32,085 bases of DNA from positions 1 to 32,085 of the forward strand of contig SLPW01000486.1 of NCBI GenBank assembly GCA_007131755.1, written 5' to 3'. Numbering within the stretch: the stretch's first letter is position 1; each line of letters opens with the position of its first letter. A program made the position numbers and the translations under genes. The stretch comes from Myxococcales bacterium (GTDB lineage: Bacteria > Myxococcota_A > Bradymonadia > Bradymonadales > Bradymonadaceae). Of the stretch, positions 1-8,178 are shown in pieces. The notes beneath the pieces are model-generated. The model saw only the letters and a list, made by a program, of their open reading frames with translations. It did not search any database and was not told the origin of the DNA.

Positions 1-2
1 AT

Positions 3-413
3 GAACCACAGAGAGCGAGCCGGGGGTGGGTCTTGGCGTCGGTGGTGTGGGGGACTGTTGTGGCGGTACCGAAGGTGGGGGAGGCAGCGCAATTTGGTGA
101 AGCCCCGTCGGTGGCCACCTATACGGCGATTGCGCTGGGATTGGTCGTGGTCAGTGCCGTGCTGGCGATGTTGGCGCTGAATCTGGTCCATCATTTTCGC
201 TTCGTCGGTGAAGAAGTGCATATGCGCATACGCCGACATTTTCAGGTAATCTTCGGAAGCGCTTTCTTATTGGCGCTGGTGACTCCCTATGTGGCGCTGA
301 ATTTCTCGCCCATGGCATTGCTCCCCTTTTTGGCAGCAGCAGGGCTCGTGGTCTCCGCCTGGGCGTGGGCCGCCGGCGGGAGCGACGGGGACCTGGTGGT
401 GGGTGACGGGTGA
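3..413 (+). CDS. small integral membrane protein, 5' end probably outside the window
   Basis: The reading frame is open from base 3 to a TGA at 411-413, so the gene probably begins upstream of the window. The only internal start near the left edge is a TTG at 33, and it would cut into a hydrophobic stretch (WVLASVVWGTVVAV) that reads like the end of a membrane helix. Two or three further hydrophobic segments follow, counted from the TTG at about residues 29-50, 72-90 and 93-112, separated by a basic His/Arg-rich loop around residues 51-70. No domain is recognised. The stop lies 39 nt before the peptide-binding protein gene, so the two may share a transcript. The function is unknown. The alternative is a complete 126-residue protein starting at TTG 33. 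Confidence 0.6.
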   Translation, partial: EPQRASRGWVLASVVWGTVVAVPKVGEAAQFGEAPSVATYTAIALGLVVVSAVLAMLALNLVHHFRFVGEEVHMRIRRHFQVIFGSAFLLALVTPYVALNFSPMALLPFLAAAGLVVSAWAWAAGGSDGDLVVGDG

Positions 414-452
414 ATTGACCGATGGGGTCCGGCGTCGTATCGTGGAGAGGAC

Positions 453-2297
453 GTGCAGTCGACCTTTTCCGGTTCATCGCCGGACACTTCTTCACCATCG
501 GGGTCCATGCAGCACTTCTTCTGGCTCGTCAACAAATACTGGGGAATGATCCTGGCCGCAGTCATCGCCCTGAGCGTGATCTTGTGTGCCGGCAAGTGGG
601 CCTGTCCGGGCGACGAGGTGGTCGCCGACGGGGAGACCTTCGTGGTGTTGCTGGACTCCTCTCCGGCAGGGCTGGATCCGCGGTTTTCCACCACCCATGC
701 CAGCGCGCAACTGGTGGGATTGCTCCACGAGGGGCTCATCTCGACGGACACACCGGATGGGACGATGGAGCACCGGCTGGCCGAAGAGATCGAGCAGACG
801 AGCCCGACCCGATACGAGGTGAGACTTCGCGGCGACGCCCTGTTCCACGACGGGGTGCCTGTGACGTCGGATGACGTGGAATATACGTATATGACTCTGC
901 CGGAGGTCCGATCGCCGCTGGCGGGGACGGCGGCACATATCAAGCGCTTCGACATCATCGACGAGTACAATTTCGTCATCACCCTTCACGATGTGCACGC
1001 CCCTTTTATGAACGATCTTAGCATGGGGATTTTGCCACGCCATCGCTGCGAGGAGGAGCCGGTGGTGACGCCCTTTCCCCAGATCTTTCCCTTCTACGTA
1101 TCGAGCGGCCTTTGTTTCGAGCCCGTCATGTCGCCCGTGGAGCGAGGAGCGGGAATCGTGCCCGTAGAGGGCGACGCGCCATATCAGGGGCGCTGGGCGG
1201 GGTATACGGATCGGCTGTGGGCGCCGGGATGTTCGGTGGTCTACAATATCCAGCGAAGCAATGTCTGTCCGGGCGATCCGGTGGGGGCGGGAGCCTTCGA
1301 ATTCGTAAGGCGCGAAGGCGGGTTGTACGTCGAGTTCAAGGCCTTCGACGACTACCTCGACGGCCGTCCCCATATCGACCGCCTGGCCTTTCGGGTGATC
1401 CGCGACGACAACGCCCGGATTCTGGCCCTTCTGGGAGGGACGGCCGATCTGGCACAAAACGCGGTGTCGCCGATGATGATGCCCGTCGTCGAGGATACGC
1501 CGGGTCTGCAGGTGGAGGGGGCGCCGTCGTTTAAATACACCTATCTGGCGTTCAACCTGGAGGACCCCCATCTAAAACACCAAAAAGTGCGTCAGGCCAT
1601 CGCCCACGCCATCGATCGAGAGCGGATCATCGAGTACAAATTCGCGGGCACGGCGAGGCTATCGACAGGGATCTTCGTGCCCGAGCATTGGGCCTATGAG
1701 GGGGACGTGGCCACCTACGACTACGATCCGGAGAGGGCGCGACAATTATTGGACGACGCCGGGTTCCTGGCCCAGGAAGGCGAACCACGCTTTGAGTTGG
1801 AATTTAAGGTCTCGGCCAATAATTTTCGTCGCTCCCTGGCATTGTTGATCGCTCAACAGCTTGGCGAGGTGGGCATCGACGTGCGGGTGCGGGCCTATGA
1901 GTGGGGGACGTTCTTCGACGATATCCGAAGCCGAAATTTCCAGCTCACCACCTTGCAGTGGCCCTCCGTGCAGGAGCCGAATCTCTTGCGATGGATCTTT
2001 CACTCCGACAATATCCCCACTGCCGATGCTCGGGCCGCCGGGGCAAATCGGGGCGCCTATCGAAATGATCGGGTCGACGAATTGTTGGACAGGGGGAAGC
2101 GCGAGCCCGATCGGGAGCGTCGAAAAGAAATTTATGCCGAGGTCCAGCAGATCCTCGCCGAGGAACTTCCCTATATTTCACTGTGGCATGAGGACAACGT
2201 GGCCGTGTTGCGCGAAGGGGTGGAGGGATATTATACGACGCCCAACGCCTATTTCGACGCCCTTCGCACGGTGAGACCGGCTCCAACGGATCGTTGA
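453..2297 (+). CDS. membrane-anchored peptide/nickel-type ABC substrate-binding protein (SBP family 5)
   Basis: This 614-residue protein reads as an OppA/DppA-like extracytoplasmic solute-binding protein. A hydrophobic segment at about residues 30-47 would act as signal or anchor. The body has the family order: a start like LLDSSPAGLDPRFSTTHAS, the LAEEIEQ/VRLRGDALFHDG region, and the AIAHAIDRERIIE segment near residues 385-398. The GTG at 453 has GGAG at 444-447 with 5-nt spacing. An ATG at 507 (MQHFFW) directly before the hydrophobic helix is a reasonable alternative start. Between the usual LPRH and PVGAGAFEF segments (about residues 196-276) there is an insertion carrying four cysteines (C199, C221, C260, C272), not typical of the family. 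No ABC permease or ATPase gene is nearby, so this is an orphan binding component. A thioredoxin-like gene follows after 24 nt. Confidence 0.85.
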   Translation: MQSTFSGSSPDTSSPSGSMQHFFWLVNKYWGMILAAVIALSVILCAGKWACPGDEVVADGETFVVLLDSSPAGLDPRFSTTHASAQLVGLLHEGLISTDTPDGTMEHRLAEEIEQTSPTRYEVRLRGDALFHDGVPVTSDDVEYTYMTLPEVRSPLAGTAAHIKRFDIIDEYNFVITLHDVHAPFMNDLSMGILPRHRCEEEPVVTPFPQIFPFYVSSGLCFEPVMSPVERGAGIVPVEGDAPYQGRWAGYTDRLWAPGCSVVYNIQRSNVCPGDPVGAGAFEFVRREGGLYVEFKAFDDYLDGRPHIDRLAFRVIRDDNARILALLGGTADLAQNAVSPMMMPVVEDTPGLQVEGAPSFKYTYLAFNLEDPHLKHQKVRQAIAHAIDRERIIEYKFAGTARLSTGIFVPEHWAYEGDVATYDYDPERARQLLDDAGFLAQEGEPRFELEFKVSANNFRRSLALLIAQQLGEVGIDVRVRAYEWGTFFDDIRSRNFQLTTLQWPSVQEPNLLRWIFHSDNIPTADARAAGANRGAYRNDRVDELLDRGKREPDRERRKEIYAEVQQILAEELPYISLWHEDNVAVLREGVEGYYTTPNAYFDALRTVRPAPTDR

Positions 2298-2321
2298 CGC
2301 TACTCTGGAGGAATACAGCGC

Positions 2322-2909
2322 ATGGATGGCGAAGACAGTGCTCAACAGCCAGAGGAGATGGCGAGTCCGCGCCCCGGGTCGATGAGTCGCGATGTGATGA
2401 CCGTTGCCATCGTCTCCATCGTGGCTTTGATGCTGGGGTTGAATCTATTCTTATTTTTCGATGATGGCGAAGGGGTAGAAGGTGAAGAAGCGCCGAATTT
2501 CGTACTCCCCGTGCTGGACAGCGAGGAGTCGAAGGAGTTGGCGCAGTACCGAGGTCAGGTGGTGTTGATGGATTTCTGGGCCACCTGGTGTCCTCCTTGC
2601 TACGATCAGGTGCCGGCGCTGGATGAGGTGGCCCGGGACCCGCAGTTCAAGGATCGGGTGGAGATTTTTTCCATCAACGTCGATCCCCCGGCGGAGGAGC
2701 GCGAGGAGTTGATACGCAGCTTTATGGACGAAGTGGAGGCGACGTTGCCACCACTTATCGACGACGGAGAGGTCCAGCGATTGTACGGCGCGACGACGAT
2801 TCCCACCCTTGTCGTGGTGGATCCGACGGGACGGGTGGTGCACGTCAGTCAGGGAGTGCACGACGCGCAGCGCCTGGGCGAGCTCATAGGCGAAGCGGAG
2901 AGCCCATGA
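2322..2909 (+). CDS. membrane-tethered TlpA/ResA-like thiol-disulfide oxidoreductase
   Basis: This 195-residue protein has a single N-terminal membrane helix (about residues 26-46) and then a thioredoxin fold facing the periplasm. The redox motif WCPPC lies at residues 89-93 (C90, C93) within DFWATWCPPCYDQVPAL, and the cis-proline loop is GATTIPTLVVVD. This arrangement is standard for TlpA, ResA and CcmG relatives, which reduce or shuffle disulfides in exported proteins. A strong ribosome site (TGGAGGAA, about 2305-2312) precedes the ATG. The gene starts 24 nt after the peptide-binding protein, whose unusual insertion contains four cysteines, so that neighbour is a possible substrate (inference). 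No cytochrome-biogenesis genes are visible, so a dedicated CcmG role is not supported. Confidence 0.9.
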   Translation: MDGEDSAQQPEEMASPRPGSMSRDVMTVAIVSIVALMLGLNLFLFFDDGEGVEGEEAPNFVLPVLDSEESKELAQYRGQVVLMDFWATWCPPCYDQVPALDEVARDPQFKDRVEIFSINVDPPAEEREELIRSFMDEVEATLPPLIDDGEVQRLYGATTIPTLVVVDPTGRVVHVSQGVHDAQRLGELIGEAESP

Positions 2910-3036
2910 GAAGTCGTGATTTCACTGCCGAGGAGCGGAGGTGCGTAAATTATGGTGACGAGCTTGGCCTGATGGCGCATCGTGGAGTAAGCTGGAGTCC
3001 CTCGACCGCAAAATATGCACCCGTGGAGTAGAGCGA

Positions 3037-4974
3037 ATGGGCGAACAAGAAGTAAAGGGTAAGGTCGACGGCGAAGAGCTTCGCCATTTTATGCGAAAGC
3101 TTCTTCGCGACGTCCACGCCCTGGAGAAGATGCTCGATGAGGGGATGATCGAGTCCGATGTTCGTCGCATCGGGGCGGAGCAGGAGATGTTCCTGTTGGA
3201 CTCAAGCTTTCATCCGGCGCCGCTGGCGTTGAAGTTGTTGGAGCACGTCGACGACGAGCGGCTGACGACGGAGCTGGCGATCTTCAATCTGGAGTTCAAC
3301 CTCGAGCCCCTTCCCTACGGAGGAGACTGCCTGAGAAAGATGGAAGAGTCCATCGACGAGGTGCTGCAGTCGGTGCGCCAGGCGGCACACAAGGAGAACG
3401 GGCATGTGGTGCTGACCGGGATTTTGCCCAGTCTTCGCAAGTCCGATTTGAGCCTGGACAGCATGACGCCCATGCCCAGGTACCGGGCCTTGAACGACGC
3501 TCTGACTCGATTGAGGGGAGGGGATTACGAATTTTATATCAAGGGGGCCGACGAGTTCATCGTCAAGCACGATTCGGTGATGCTCGAGGCCTGCAATACG
3601 TCGTTTCAGGTTCATTTTCAGGTGGGGCCCGACGAATTCTCGAAGCTATATAATATCGCCCAGGCCGTGGCCGGTCCGGTGATGGCCGTGGCCTGCAACA
3701 GCCCCCTCTTATTCGGAAAGAGGTTGTGGCACGAAACGCGGATCGCTCTGTTTCAGCAATCCATCGACACCCGGCCCACCCGTCATCATCTGAGGGAAAA
3801 CAACCCGAGGGTGACCTTCGGAAACGAATGGATCAACGACTCGGTGTTGGAGATCTTTCGAGAGGATGTCGCCCGTTTTCGCCTCCTCTTCGCCATGGAT
3901 ATCGAAGAGGATCCCATCGATGTGATCGAGGCCGGGGGAGTTCCGGCGCTGAAGGCGCTGTGTCTGCACAATAGCACCGTCTACCGCTGGAATCGGCCCT
4001 GTTACGGAATTCTGGACGGAAAGCCCCATCTTCGTATCGAGAACAGAGTGCTTCCTTCGGGGCCGACGCCGGCCGACGAGGTGGCCAACGCGGCGTTCTG
4101 GTTCGGTCTGATGGCGGGGACGGCCGGGGCCTATCCAGATATCCGCGAACATCTGGCCTTCGACGAGGCCAAGAATAATTTTTTCACCGCCGCTCGCCAC
4201 GGTCTGGACGCCCCCATGACCTGGATAGGTGGCGAGAGCGGAACGGCCCGCGAGGTCATTCAATCCACGCTGATTCCCCTGGCGAGAGAGGGGTTGGAGT
4301 CCAGCGGGATCGACAGTGGGGATATCGATCGCTACCTGGGGATGATCGAAGAGCGCGCCAAGCGGCGGCGTACCGGGGCGAGCTGGCTTCTGGAGTCGTT
4401 CAACGAGTTGAGCGACAGTCTTCCCATGAGCGAAAAGCTCAGCGCCCTGACGTCGGCGATGGTCAAGCGCCAGACCGACGGGCAGCCCGTTCACGACTGG
4501 GCCCCGGCGTCGGTAGAGGAGCGAACCACCTGGCGCGACAATTATCTTCGCGTCGAGCAATATATGTCCACCGATCTGATCACCGTCAACGAGGACGAGC
4601 TCATCGACCTGGTGGCCAGCGTGATGGACTGGCAGCACCTGCGCCATGTTCCGGTGGAGGACAACGAACAGCGGCTGGTGGGTCTGGTGACGCGGCGCAC
4701 GATGATGCGCACCCTGGCGAGCGGAAAGTTCCGAGAAGACGAACCGGTGCCGGTGTCGTCGATCATGTTGGAGGACGTCATCACGGTGACCCCCGAAACC
4801 CGCAGTCTGGAGGCCATCAAGCTCATGGCGGAAGAGCAGATCTCCTGTCTGCCCGTGGTCCAGGACGATCGGCTGGTGGGAATCGTCACCGAAAGAGACT
4901 TTATGGACATCGCCCGCGATCTGCTGGAGGAGAAGCTTCGGGGCAATGATCCGAAGGAAGACGGGGATGAATAA
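3037..4974 (+). CDS. GCS2-family glutamate-cysteine ligase-like enzyme fused to a CBS-domain pair
   Basis: The 645-residue protein has two parts. Residues of about 40-430 match the glutamate-cysteine ligase family 2 (carboxylate-amine ligase) fold: an acidic motif IGAEQEMFLLD near residues 46-56, then NLEFNLEP, and the NTSFQVHFQV strand near residue 188. Residues of about 507-635 form two consecutive CBS motifs (EQYMSTDLITV..., SSIMLEDVITV...) that end in LVGIVTERDFMDIA. CBS pairs usually bind adenine nucleotides and regulate the enzyme they are attached to, so ligase activity sensitive to energy charge is a reasonable inference. The substrate is uncertain: GCS2 enzymes can make gamma-glutamylcysteine or other amides, and no glutathione synthetase gene is in view. 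GGAG at 3025-3028 supports the ATG. The gene converges with the RND pump gene across 6 nt. Confidence 0.9.
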   Translation: MGEQEVKGKVDGEELRHFMRKLLRDVHALEKMLDEGMIESDVRRIGAEQEMFLLDSSFHPAPLALKLLEHVDDERLTTELAIFNLEFNLEPLPYGGDCLRKMEESIDEVLQSVRQAAHKENGHVVLTGILPSLRKSDLSLDSMTPMPRYRALNDALTRLRGGDYEFYIKGADEFIVKHDSVMLEACNTSFQVHFQVGPDEFSKLYNIAQAVAGPVMAVACNSPLLFGKRLWHETRIALFQQSIDTRPTRHHLRENNPRVTFGNEWINDSVLEIFREDVARFRLLFAMDIEEDPIDVIEAGGVPALKALCLHNSTVYRWNRPCYGILDGKPHLRIENRVLPSGPTPADEVANAAFWFGLMAGTAGAYPDIREHLAFDEAKNNFFTAARHGLDAPMTWIGGESGTAREVIQSTLIPLAREGLESSGIDSGDIDRYLGMIEERAKRRRTGASWLLESFNELSDSLPMSEKLSALTSAMVKRQTDGQPVHDWAPASVEERTTWRDNYLRVEQYMSTDLITVNEDELIDLVASVMDWQHLRHVPVEDNEQRLVGLVTRRTMMRTLASGKFREDEPVPVSSIMLEDVITVTPETRSLEAIKLMAEEQISCLPVVQDDRLVGIVTERDFMDIARDLLEEKLRGNDPKEDGDE

Positions 4975-4980
4975 ATAAGA

Positions 4981-7900
4981 TTAGCCAGAGGCTCGATCTT
5001 TTTTGGCGAAGTGGCCAATCAAGAGGCGGCGGGCGTCTTCGAAGATCAGGAATGTACAGGGGACGAAGAAGAGGCAGATGACGGCTCCGAAGAGGATGCC
5101 GAAGCCGAGGCTGATGGCCATGGGAATTAGAAATTCGGCCTGAACACTCCGCTCGAAGATCATGGGGGTCAGCCCGATGAAGGTGGTGGCAGCGGTGAGG
5201 ACGATGGGGCGAAATCGGCGGCAGGCGCCATCGATGATCGCCTCCTCGGGGCCGGCTCCTTGCTCGGAGAGCTGGTTGGCCTTGGAGAGCAAGATAAGTG
5301 AGGCGTTGACCACTACACCGGCGAGGGCGATCATTCCCATAACGCTCATAAAGCTCAGTCCGTAGCCCATCAAGATGTGGCCCACCACGGCGCCGATGCA
5401 GCTAAAGGGGATGACCACCATCACCACCAGGGGCTGGAGATAGGAGCGGAAGGCAAAGCTCAGCAGGATATAGATGGCAAAGAGAGCCAGGAACATGGCA
5501 AAGAGCAGTTGGCTCATCGCCTGTTCCTGTTCGCGTTGCTCTCCGCTGACCGACCATTGCAGGCCGGGATATCGCTCGGTGATCTCGTCGATGGGGCCGG
5601 CGCCAAGGGTTTGCATTACCTCGTTGCCCGTGGTCACTCCGTCTTCGAGAGAGGCGGTGACGTTGACGATACGCCGACCCTCGAAGCGCTGGATACTCAC
5701 CGGCCCGCGCCCGCGATGAATTTCGGCGGCCTGCGATAGGGGGACCTCGCCGCCGCTGTCGGTGCGCAAGATCATATTTTCGATGGAGTGCTCCGATTGA
5801 CGCTCTTCGGCGGGCCGGCGTACGTAGACACGGATTTCGTCGCGGTCGCGCTGAAGTCGAAGGGCCTCGACGCCGAAGAAGGCCGCACGAAGCTGGCGCC
5901 CCATCGACGCCTCGGTCAGTCCCAGATGGCGGGCCTCGGGTCGTAGCTTGAGGTCGAGCTGCTCTTTGCCCTCGCTGACGCCACTGTCGACATCGGTGAC
6001 TCCCTGTAAGGAGTACAGATGGGAAGCCAACTCTTCGGCGGCCAATTCCAGAGCATGGGTATCGCTATGATGCAGGTCGATGCTGATCGGCGGCCCCGTG
6101 TCCAGGCCGGAGGAGTATTCGAAGATCAGCGCCTCGACGCCGGGGATTTCGCCCACCTTTTCGCGCCAGACCTCGGTGAATTCGGTGGTGGTGAAGTCGC
6201 GCTGGTCGCTGGAGACGAGATCGACGGACATGCGCGCCAGGTGGCTGCGGGCGCCGGGGGCGTTTCCGGTGGGCCCGGATCCGGGGAGGCCGCGGCCATG
6301 TTCGATGAGGATGCCATGGTGGATGGTCTCGTCGTCGCCCATCTCCTCAATGGCGGCCAGCGCCGCCTGATGGACCCGATGGGCGACCTGGTGGGTCTGT
6401 TCGGCGTCGGTGCCAAAGGGCATTCGGATGTTGGCGGCCGCCGTATCGCCCTCGACGGGGGGAAAGAATTGAAAGGCGATGCGTCCGCTGAAGACCACGG
6501 CGGCGATGAGCATCAACACCGCAATGCCCGTGGCCATGGTGAAATATCTCAGGGAAAGAGCTCGGTGCAGGGCGGGACGAAAGCGGTGGACGATAAAGGA
6601 GTCCAGGCCATCTCCAAAGCGGCTCTGTGCCTTCATGACAGTCGCCAAAAAACCCTTCCACTCCCCGGGCTTCGATCGAGCCAGGTGGGCAGGCAGGATC
6701 ACCAGCGCCTCCACCAAGGACAGCACCAATACGAGGATGACCACCACGGGGAGTACGGCGAAGAGGTTGCCCGTGGTGCCGGGGATGGCGAGCAGGGGGA
6801 GGAAGGCGACGGCAGTGGTCATCAGGGAAATGCACAGCGGCCCGGCCACCTCACCGACGCCGGCGATGGATGCCGAAAGGGGCTCCATGCCCTCCTGACG
6901 TTTGCTGTAGATCGATTCGCCGACGACGATGGCGTAGTCGACGACGATCCCCAGGGTGAGGATGAAGGCGAAGAGGCTGATCATATTAAAGGACACGCCG
7001 AATAAGGGCATGAAGATCAGCGATCCCAAAAAGGCGATGGGGATTCCCAGGGTGACCCAGAAGGCGAGTTTAATTTTGAGGAAGAGTCCGAGGACGATGA
7101 GGACCAGAATGAGCCCGAGGTAGCCATTCTTCAGCAGAAGGTCGATGCGCTCGGCGAATTCCTGAGACTCGTCCTCGCGGATCTGAAAATAGACTCCCGG
7201 CGGCAGATCGTCCTGGTGGGCATCGACATACTCCTGGACGGCCCGGGAGACGTCGAGCGGACTCTGGTCGCCGACGCGGGCGACGATGAGACGGGCGGCG
7301 CGATTGTCGTCGTAGAAGGTGTGGCGGTTGAGTTCGCGAAAGTCGTCTTTGATATCGGCGATATCGCCGAGATAGACGGTAGAGCCGTCGGCGTCGGCGA
7401 TGATGGGGATATCTTCGAAGTCCTGGACGGAGTCCTTTCGTTCGTCCGTGCGAATCAGGATTTCACCGCCCGGGGTGCGAAGGCCGCCGCCGGGCATCTC
7501 GACGGCGGCATCTCCGATGGCGTTGGCCACCTGGTGGAGGGTGAGGTCGTAGGCCTGCAGGGCGGACTCGGAGATCTCGACGGAGATCTCGGGAGGGCGC
7601 ATGCCGGCCAGGGCGATGCGGGTGATGTCGGGGTGGTCGAGGAGTCCTTCGCGGGTCTGGGCGGCGATCTCGCGAATGGTGCGTTCGTCGGCGTCTCCGT
7701 GGACGACGAGGGTCAAGACGTTGGCCCGGGCGGTGCGCAACATGATGTTGGGGCGGTCCACGTCGTCGGGGAATGTGGAGATGCCGTCGACGGCGGTCTG
7801 GATCTCGCTCATGACCATCTCCTCGTTGGCACCTGCGACCACTTCCACGGTCACACGGCCGCCGCCTTCGCGGCTGATGGAGGAGAGGTTGTCGACGCCG

Positions 7901-8178
7901 GCGATATTCTGGACGGCGTCTTCCACGGGGCGGATCACCGCCTGCTCCACGTCCTCGGGACTGGAGCCGGAATAGCTCATATTGATGCGGATTTCGTGGA
8001 GCTGGTAGTCGGGGAAGACCTTCTGACGGATCTCCTGGGTCATGACGACGCCGCCGACCAGGAAGATGACCATCAACAGGTTGGCCGCCACGGGATGGGC
8101 GGCCATGAAGGTCAGAAAGCGATTCGTGTTGTGACCGTCACCCCCGGAAGGATAGGTGTCGCCGGTGCTGCTGTTCAC
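4981..8178 (-). CDS. RND-family efflux pump, inner-membrane permease subunit
   Basis: This 1065-residue protein has the duplicated AcrB-like layout: an N-terminal helix (about residues 22-45), a large periplasmic loop, helices from about residue 345, a second helix near 540, a second periplasmic loop, and a final helix block from about residue 880. The start is a GTG at 8178 that overlaps the adaptor stop (GTGA), so the two are translationally coupled. The pump would export small molecules using the proton gradient with the adaptor and outer-membrane factor encoded just upstream. The proton-relay residues are altered: TM4 reads VDYAIVVGES (D414, Y415), where AcrB has an Asp pair, and TM10 reads GVVVNASLILL with V957 where AcrB has the essential Lys. 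The Arg and Thr of TM11 (RFRPIVLTAATT) are kept. Substrate cannot be told from sequence. Confidence 0.95.
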   Translation of the reverse strand: MNSSTGDTYPSGGDGHNTNRFLTFMAAHPVAANLLMVIFLVGGVVMTQEIRQKVFPDYQLHEIRINMSYSGSSPEDVEQAVIRPVEDAVQNIAGVDNLSSISREGGGRVTVEVVAGANEEMVMSEIQTAVDGISTFPDDVDRPNIMLRTARANVLTLVVHGDADERTIREIAAQTREGLLDHPDITRIALAGMRPPEISVEISESALQAYDLTLHQVANAIGDAAVEMPGGGLRTPGGEILIRTDERKDSVQDFEDIPIIADADGSTVYLGDIADIKDDFRELNRHTFYDDNRAARLIVARVGDQSPLDVSRAVQEYVDAHQDDLPPGVYFQIREDESQEFAERIDLLLKNGYLGLILVLIVLGLFLKIKLAFWVTLGIPIAFLGSLIFMPLFGVSFNMISLFAFILTLGIVVDYAIVVGESIYSKRQEGMEPLSASIAGVGEVAGPLCISLMTTAVAFLPLLAIPGTTGNLFAVLPVVVILVLVLSLVEALVILPAHLARSKPGEWKGFLATVMKAQSRFGDGLDSFIVHRFRPALHRALSLRYFTMATGIAVLMLIAAVVFSGRIAFQFFPPVEGDTAAANIRMPFGTDAEQTHQVAHRVHQAALAAIEEMGDDETIHHGILIEHGRGLPGSGPTGNAPGARSHLARMSVDLVSSDQRDFTTTEFTEVWREKVGEIPGVEALIFEYSSGLDTGPPISIDLHHSDTHALELAAEELASHLYSLQGVTDVDSGVSEGKEQLDLKLRPEARHLGLTEASMGRQLRAAFFGVEALRLQRDRDEIRVYVRRPAEERQSEHSIENMILRTDSGGEVPLSQAAEIHRGRGPVSIQRFEGRRIVNVTASLEDGVTTGNEVMQTLGAGPIDEITERYPGLQWSVSGEQREQEQAMSQLLFAMFLALFAIYILLSFAFRSYLQPLVVMVVIPFSCIGAVVGHILMGYGLSFMSVMGMIALAGVVVNASLILLSKANQLSEQGAGPEEAIIDGACRRFRPIVLTAATTFIGLTPMIFERSVQAEFLIPMAISLGFGILFGAVICLFFVPCTFLIFEDARRLLIGHFAKKDRASG

